NCBI RefSeq assembly: GCF_900091445.1
Contig: NZ_LT607733.1
Span: forward strand, 6,938,528 to 7,002,527
Direction: 5' to 3'
DNA length: 64,000 bases
Source: Micromonospora echinofusca
GTDB taxonomy: Bacteria > Actinomycetota > Actinomycetes > Mycobacteriales > Micromonosporaceae
Position 1 is the stretch's first letter. Each line of letters begins with the position of its first letter. This document shows positions 60,182-64,000 of the stretch, piece after piece. The notes beneath the pieces are model-generated. The model had not been told where the DNA came from, did not search any database, and saw only the letters and a list, made by a program, of their open reading frames with translations. The position numbers were made by a program, and so were the translations under genes.

Positions 60182-60409
60182 TTACGCAGTGGTGTCGAGA
60201 TGGACCTCCACGTCGTAGATCAGGCGGACGGGTCTGCCGTTGGTGACGCCGACGAAGACCGGGTCGGCGGCCGGGGTGCGGCCGTGGCGCCAGACCTCGC
60301 TGCGGGCGGCTTCCCGGGACTCGTGGTGGTGTCTCCCGGCACGGTGCAGTGCCAGGACCCGACGGGCCGTCGTCGGGTCGGTGTCGAGCTGGATCCGCAT
60401 CAGGGGCAT
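60182..60409 (-). CDS. Hypothetical protein, 75 residues
   Basis: ATG 60409 with GGGAGG about 7 nt upstream; the body contains a beta-type VFVGVTNGRPVRLIYDVEVHLD end. No family recognised. Codon pattern (third-position GC) is consistent with a real gene. Confidence 0.5.
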   Translation of the reverse strand: MPLMRIQLDTDPTTARRVLALHRAGRHHHESREAARSEVWRHGRTPAADPVFVGVTNGRPVRLIYDVEVHLDTTA

Positions 60410-60463
60410 GTGCGGGCCTCCCTCGATCGGTGTCGTAGCCGGCGGACCTAACGCCGTGGGGGC

Positions 60464-60503
60464 AATTTACCGCCGTTAAGTTACTTCAGCACCGTACTAG
60501 GGT
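60464..60503 (+). promoter_or_regulatory. Promoter and imperfect operator of the TetR gene
   Basis: AATTTA (60464-60469) and TAAGTT (60477-60482) form an imperfect inverted repeat in an AT-rich patch; TAGGGT (60498-60503) is a -10 box 6 nt before the GTG start, so the gene is probably leaderless and autoregulated. Confidence 0.5.
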
Positions 60504-60509
60504 GGTCGG

Positions 60510-61229
60510 GTGACCATCAACGGATCCGACGGGGCGCCGCGCGAAGAGCCGGCCGGTCGTGCCGGTGCTCCCCGCTCGGTGTGGCTCCGTGCGGACCCCG
60601 CCCGAGCGCGCCGTACGCCGCCGCTGAACCGCCGGCGCATCGTCGACGCCGCCGTGGCCCTGCTCGACGGGCACGGCATCGACGGACTGACCATGCGTCG
60701 CCTCGCCCAGCAGCTCGACGTCACTCCCACCGCGCTGTACTGGCACGTGAGGACGAAGGACGACGTGCTCGACCTGGCCGTCGACGAGATCTTCGGCGAG
60801 GTGCGCCTCCCGCGCGACGTGGGCGACTGGCGCGACGACGTCCGTACGCTCGCCCGGAACTGGCGGGCGGCCATCCTCCGCCACCCCTGGGCGGCGAGCC
60901 TGATCGGGCGACCCATGCTGGGCCCCAACGTGCTCGCGCGCACCGAGTTCCTCCAGTCGGCCCTGGTTCGCGGCGGCTTCTCGGGCCGTCGACTGGCGGT
61001 GGCCACCCGACTGCTCGCCAACTACGTCATCGGCGCCGCGCTCACCGAGGCCACCTGGCGCCAGACCGCTGATCCGCACGCGCGGGCCGAGGCCCGGCGG
61101 CACATCACGGCGAACCCCACCGCCTATCCGACCCTCGGCGCCTCCGGCCACCTCGACGAGGCGCGATGGAGCGACGACGAGCTGTTCGACCTGGGCCTCG
61201 ACGCCATCCTGGCGTCCGCGCCGGGGTAG
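60510..61229 (+). CDS. TetR-family transcriptional regulator (TetR C-terminal domain type)
   Basis: 239 residues from GTG 60510. The N-terminal HTH (NRRRIVDAAVALLDGHGIDGLTMRRLAQQLDVTPTALYWHVRTKDDVLDLAVDEIFGEV, about 39-95) is the TetR(class B)-like variant with LYWHV. The C-terminal ligand domain starts at about 105 (LARNWRAAILRHPWAASLIGRP). Nothing nearby indicates the ligand; the small genes transcribed divergently may be targets. Confidence 0.88.
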   Translation: MTINGSDGAPREEPAGRAGAPRSVWLRADPARARRTPPLNRRRIVDAAVALLDGHGIDGLTMRRLAQQLDVTPTALYWHVRTKDDVLDLAVDEIFGEVRLPRDVGDWRDDVRTLARNWRAAILRHPWAASLIGRPMLGPNVLARTEFLQSALVRGGFSGRRLAVATRLLANYVIGAALTEATWRQTADPHARAEARRHITANPTAYPTLGASGHLDEARWSDDELFDLGLDAILASAPG

Positions 61230-61265
61230 CGGGCCCGGCGTGGCGCGCACCCTATGCTGGGCGGC

Positions 61266-61712
61266 ATGAGCAGGGCGACGGAGGAGTCGAACCGGGCCAT
61301 GCTGCGCGCCCGGGACGCCATGGACCGCGCGTACGACCAGCCGCTGGACATCCCCGCCCTGGCCCGGATCGCGTACGTCTCGGAGGCGCACTTCATCCGC
61401 ACCTTCCGGGCCACCTTCGGCGAGACCCCGCACCGCTACCTCCAGCGACGGCGGGTGGAGCGGGCCATGTACCTGCTGCTGCACACCGGCCGGGACGTCA
61501 CCGACGTCTGCTACGCGGTCGGCTTCTCCAGCCTGGGCACGTTCAGCCGCACGTTCCGGCAGATCGTCGGGGAGTCGCCGTCGGAGTACCGCCGCCGCAA
61601 GGCGCCGGCTGCCGCCGTGCCGGTGTGCTTCACCAAGGCGTGGACCCGGCCCAGCAGCTTCGGGCAGCAGACGTCAGTTTTGGATAAGCAGCAGGTCAGG
61701 CCCGCCCCGTAG
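61266..61712 (+). CDS. AraC-family transcriptional regulator
   Basis: 148 residues, an AraC DNA-binding domain almost alone: LDIPALARIAYVSEAHFIRTFRATFGETPHRYLQRRRVERAMYLL and VTDVCYAVGFSSLGTFSRTFRQIVGESPSEYRRR. The start is ATG 61266: TATGCT (61253-61258) is 7 nt upstream. It is followed by a VOC protein 10 bp downstream, a combination often seen in actinobacteria, so it probably regulates that gene. Confidence 0.88.
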   Translation: MSRATEESNRAMLRARDAMDRAYDQPLDIPALARIAYVSEAHFIRTFRATFGETPHRYLQRRRVERAMYLLLHTGRDVTDVCYAVGFSSLGTFSRTFRQIVGESPSEYRRRKAPAAAVPVCFTKAWTRPSSFGQQTSVLDKQQVRPAP

Positions 61713-61722
61713 CGTTTCCGGC

Positions 61723-62143
61723 ATGACGATGAACGCGATCAGCCGCTCCCAGATCTACGTGCTCGACCAGGACGAGGCCCTCGACTTCTATGTCGGCAAG
61801 CTCGGCCTGGAGGTCAACACCGACCAGGACCTCGGCTTCATGCGCTGGCTGACGGTGAACCTGCCCGGCGACCCGGAGCGCGAGATCCTGCTGGAGAAGC
61901 CGGGCCCGCCGGCGCTGGACCCGGCCACCGCCGAGCAGGTCCGGGATCTGCTCACCAAGGGCGCGCTGGGCGGCTACCTCTTCATGACCACCGACGACGC
62001 GCACAAGACGTACGAGGACCTCGTCGCCAAGGGTGTCGAGATCACCGACGAGCCGATGGAGCGCCCGTACGGGATCGACTTCGGCATCCGCGACCCGTTC
62101 GGCAACAAGATCCGCATCGGACCAGATGTTCGCCCGGGGCTGA
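61723..62143 (+). CDS. VOC (glyoxalase/bleomycin-resistance) family protein with apparent 3' frameshift
   Basis: About 139 residues of VOC fold (SRSQIYVLDQDEALDFYVGKLGLEV ... YGIDFGIRDPFGNKIRIG). After IRIG the frame as given runs on for some 230 residues through the antisense of the next gene. Removing the A at 62121 gives IRIGQMFARG and a stop at 62141-62143, a normal family C-terminus that also leaves a proper gap before the convergent TetR gene. TAGCGT (61710-61715) lies 7 nt before the ATG, so leaderless. Substrate unknown. Confidence 0.75.
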
Positions 62144-62181
62144 GCCTCGCGGCAGGCGCTCGGAAGCGGCCCGCCGGAGGA

Positions 62182-62712
62182 CTACCGCTGCCGACCCCGG
62201 TCGGTCGGCAGGCCGGCGAGCAGGGTGTCGACCAGGGCGTCGGCGTCGGCGGGTGGCAGCGGGCGGTGCGTGACCACCGCCCGCAGCCAGACCGGCCCGA
62301 GCAGCAGGTCGGCCAGGAGGGCGTCGTCCACCGGCCCGGTCAGCTCGCCCCGCGCACGGGCCCGCCCGGTCAGCTCGGCGACGTGCGCGCAGTGCTGGCC
62401 GAGCAACTCGTCGGCGAGCCGCCCCAGCTCCGCGTCGGCGCCGGTGTGGGCGAGCACGTCGGCGGCGAGGCGCCCCGGCCCGTCGGCGAAGAACGCGGCC
62501 TTCGACCTGAGCAGGGCGGTCAGGTCGCCGTGCAGCGTGCCGGTGTCCGGCACCGGCAGGTCCCGGGCGATGGCGTGCCGGAACGTCGCCGCGACGAGCG
62601 AGGGCTTCGACGGCCACCACCGGTAGAGGGTGGTCTTGTTGACCCCGGAGCGGCGGGCCACCCCCTCGATGGTCAGGCCGGCGTACCCGTCGGTCTCCAG
62701 CAGGTCCAGCAC
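62182..62712 (-). CDS. TetR-family transcriptional regulator, 5' end uncertain
   Basis: 176 residues from GTG 62712, but the HTH helix 1 continues in frame upstream (GRPGPRGAGAIHAAVLDLLETDG), where no ATG/GTG/TTG occurs before a stop. A start GTGACCGTGACC exists near 62,777 in another frame, directly coupled to the aldehyde dehydrogenase stop, so a single-base deletion between about 62,740 and 62,770 is likely. The visible protein has the HTH (LTIEGVARRSGVNKTTLYRWWPSKPSLV) and a TetR_C ligand domain. Confidence 0.75.
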   Translation of the reverse strand: MLDLLETDGYAGLTIEGVARRSGVNKTTLYRWWPSKPSLVAATFRHAIARDLPVPDTGTLHGDLTALLRSKAAFFADGPGRLAADVLAHTGADAELGRLADELLGQHCAHVAELTGRARARGELTGPVDDALLADLLLGPVWLRAVVTHRPLPPADADALVDTLLAGLPTDRGRQR

Positions 62713-62773
62713 GGCCGCGTGGATCGCCCCCGCGCCGCGCGGCCCCGGACGGCCGCCGGCCCGCCGGTCACGG

Positions 62774-64000
62774 TCACAGCCCGGTGCGGCGCAGCAGGCG
62801 CAGCGCTGCGGTCATCCGCCGGGTCCAGGCCGCGCTGAGCGCCCCCGGCCGGTGGTACGCGGGGGCCAGGTCCAGCCCGCGCTGCCGGGCGACGGTCTTG
62901 ACCCGGGTGAACCGGAGCAGGCCGTCGGCGCCGTGCCGGCCGCCCAGCCCGGAGTCCTTCCAGCCGCCCATGGGGGCGTCGACGCTGCCCCAGACGGCAC
63001 TGTAGCCGTCGTTGACGTTGACGGCGCCCGCGTCGATCCGCGCCACGACCGCCTCGCCGCGTGCCCCGGAGCCGCTGAACACGCTGGCGTTCAGCCCGTA
63101 CGCGGTGTCGTTGGCCAGGGCCACCGCCTCGTCGTCGGTGCGGGAAGCGGTACACGGCGACGACCGGGCCGAAGGTCTCCTCGGCGTACATCCGCATGCC
63201 GGGAGCGACGCCGGTGAGCACGGCCGGTTCGAAGACGTACGGGCCGATGTCGCGGCGGTGCCGGCCGCCGGTGTGCAGGGTGGCGCCCCGCTCGACGGCG
63301 TCGGCCACGTGCGCGGTGACGGTGTCGAGCTGCCGCGCGGAGGCCAGCGAGCCGAGGTCGGCCTCGAAGTCGCCGCCGACGCCCAGCCGCAGCGTCGCGG
63401 TGCGCGCGACGAAGCGGCGCAGGAACTCGTCGTGCAGCGGGTCGGCGACGTAGACGCGTTCGGCGGAGACGCAGAGCTGGCCGGCGCTGGCGAAGCAGGC
63501 CCGGATCGCGCCCTCGACCGCCCGGTCCAGGTCGGCGTCGTCGAGCACGAGCAGCGGGTTCTTGCCGCCCAGCTCCAGCGACGACGGGACCAGCCGGCGC
63601 GCGGCCTGGGCGGCGACCTCGCGGCCGACCCGGGTGGAACCGGTGAAGCAGACGAGGTCGGCCCGCTCGGTGATCAGCGGGCCGACGTCGGCCCCCTCGC
63701 CGGCGACGATCTGCCAGAGCGCCGGGGGCAGCCCCCGCCTCGACGGCGAGGGCCCGCAGCCACAGCGCGCTGAGCATGCTCGCCGGGTCGGGCCGGTGCA
63801 CCACCGCGTTGCCGACCGCCAGGGCGGGCAGCACCTCGGAGGCGGCCAGCGAGAGCGGATAGTTCCAGGGCGAGACGACGCCGACCACGCCCACCGGGAA
63901 GCGCAGCTCCCGGGTGCGGGTGAGCACCGGCAGCGCCCCGGCCCGGCGGCGGGGGCGCAGCAGCCGGGCGGCGGCGCGCGCGTGGTAGCGGGCGTTGATG
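62774..64000 (-). pseudogene. Aldehyde dehydrogenase (succinate-semialdehyde type), partial, two frameshifts
   Basis: Runs in from the right edge. Three frames join into one ALDH: VLTRTRELRFPVGVVGVVSPWNYPL ... LAVEAG; then PALWQIVAGEG ... LELGGKNPLLVLDDADL (catalytic Glu) ... FASAGQLCVSAERVYV (catalytic Cys) ... EETFGPVVAVYRF; then TDDEAVALANDTAYGLNASVFSG ... GGWKDSGLGGRHG to the stop at 62,774. Frame changes occur at a C5 run (63732-63736) and a G3 run (63142-63144), each corrected by removing one base. Sequencing error or recent inactivation. The N-terminus is outside the window. Confidence 0.8.

Noticed and set aside
62144..62838. C-terminal extension of the VOC protein
   Set aside because: Pure antisense of the TetR gene; better explained by a one-base insertion.

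Overview
High-GC actinobacterial chromosome segment. Frequent leaderless starts (a TANNNT box 6-8 nt before the start codon), the gene content and the codon bias suggest Micromonosporaceae, probably Micromonospora; this is inference, because there is no rRNA to confirm it. Two layers are present: an ordinary chromosomal backbone (1-32.5 kb and 58.8-64 kb), and a 13,135-bp actinomycete integrative and conjugative element (AICE) that sits twice, head to tail, at the 3' end of a tRNA-Thr(TGT) gene (32,490-58,805).

Left backbone. The window opens inside a RiPP cluster: a truncated LanB-type dehydratase and a 63-residue precursor whose leader end (ALPETGAS) and core tail (SSCAAQ) resemble lactazole-type thiopeptide precursors, but whose core has only one Cys. 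Next come homogentisate catabolism (hmgA divergent from an unknown gene plus fahA, around a 27-bp palindrome), small regulators, a PQQ-type beta-propeller protein, a three-gene WxL/DUF916-like surface-protein locus, an aminotransferase with two RDD membrane proteins, and hppD divergent from an Lrp-type regulator. Tyrosine degradation (HppD, HmgA, FahA) is therefore split over two nearby loci. A second beta-propeller protein, class I and class II fumarases flanking a secreted DNRLRE protein, a CGNR regulator/EamA exporter pair with a shared inverted repeat, an S8 protease, an AbiEi/DUF559 protein, an IclR regulator, cysS-rlmB and an MsiK-like ABC ATPase complete the left side.

The AICE. Each unit reads, from the tRNA side on the minus strand: int, xis, rolling-circle rep (HUH), a small Cys-rich protein, a DUF2637 membrane protein, an RRQRL zinc protein, an HTH protein, a DUF6197-like protein, a 69-aa protein, an FtsK/TraB-like translocase, a membrane protein and an SCO3933-family regulator. 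Divergently on the plus strand are a GntR-kinase fusion and a guanylate-kinase-like protein. The far end carries lower-GC cargo: a membrane-anchored coiled-coil protein and a 390-aa protein with a possible HEPN motif. Three att copies, paired TGACAGCAAC repeats at each end, a palindrome GTCAAGGNNNGCTTGAC occurring three times per unit, and twin hairpins carrying the same 14-nt loop are the main non-coding signals.

Right backbone. An ECF-like sigma factor with a 55-aa partner and small membrane/hypothetical genes, a TetR regulator, an AraC-VOC pair, another TetR regulator and a broken aldehyde dehydrogenase running off the window. Several single-base frameshifts cluster in the last 2 kb.
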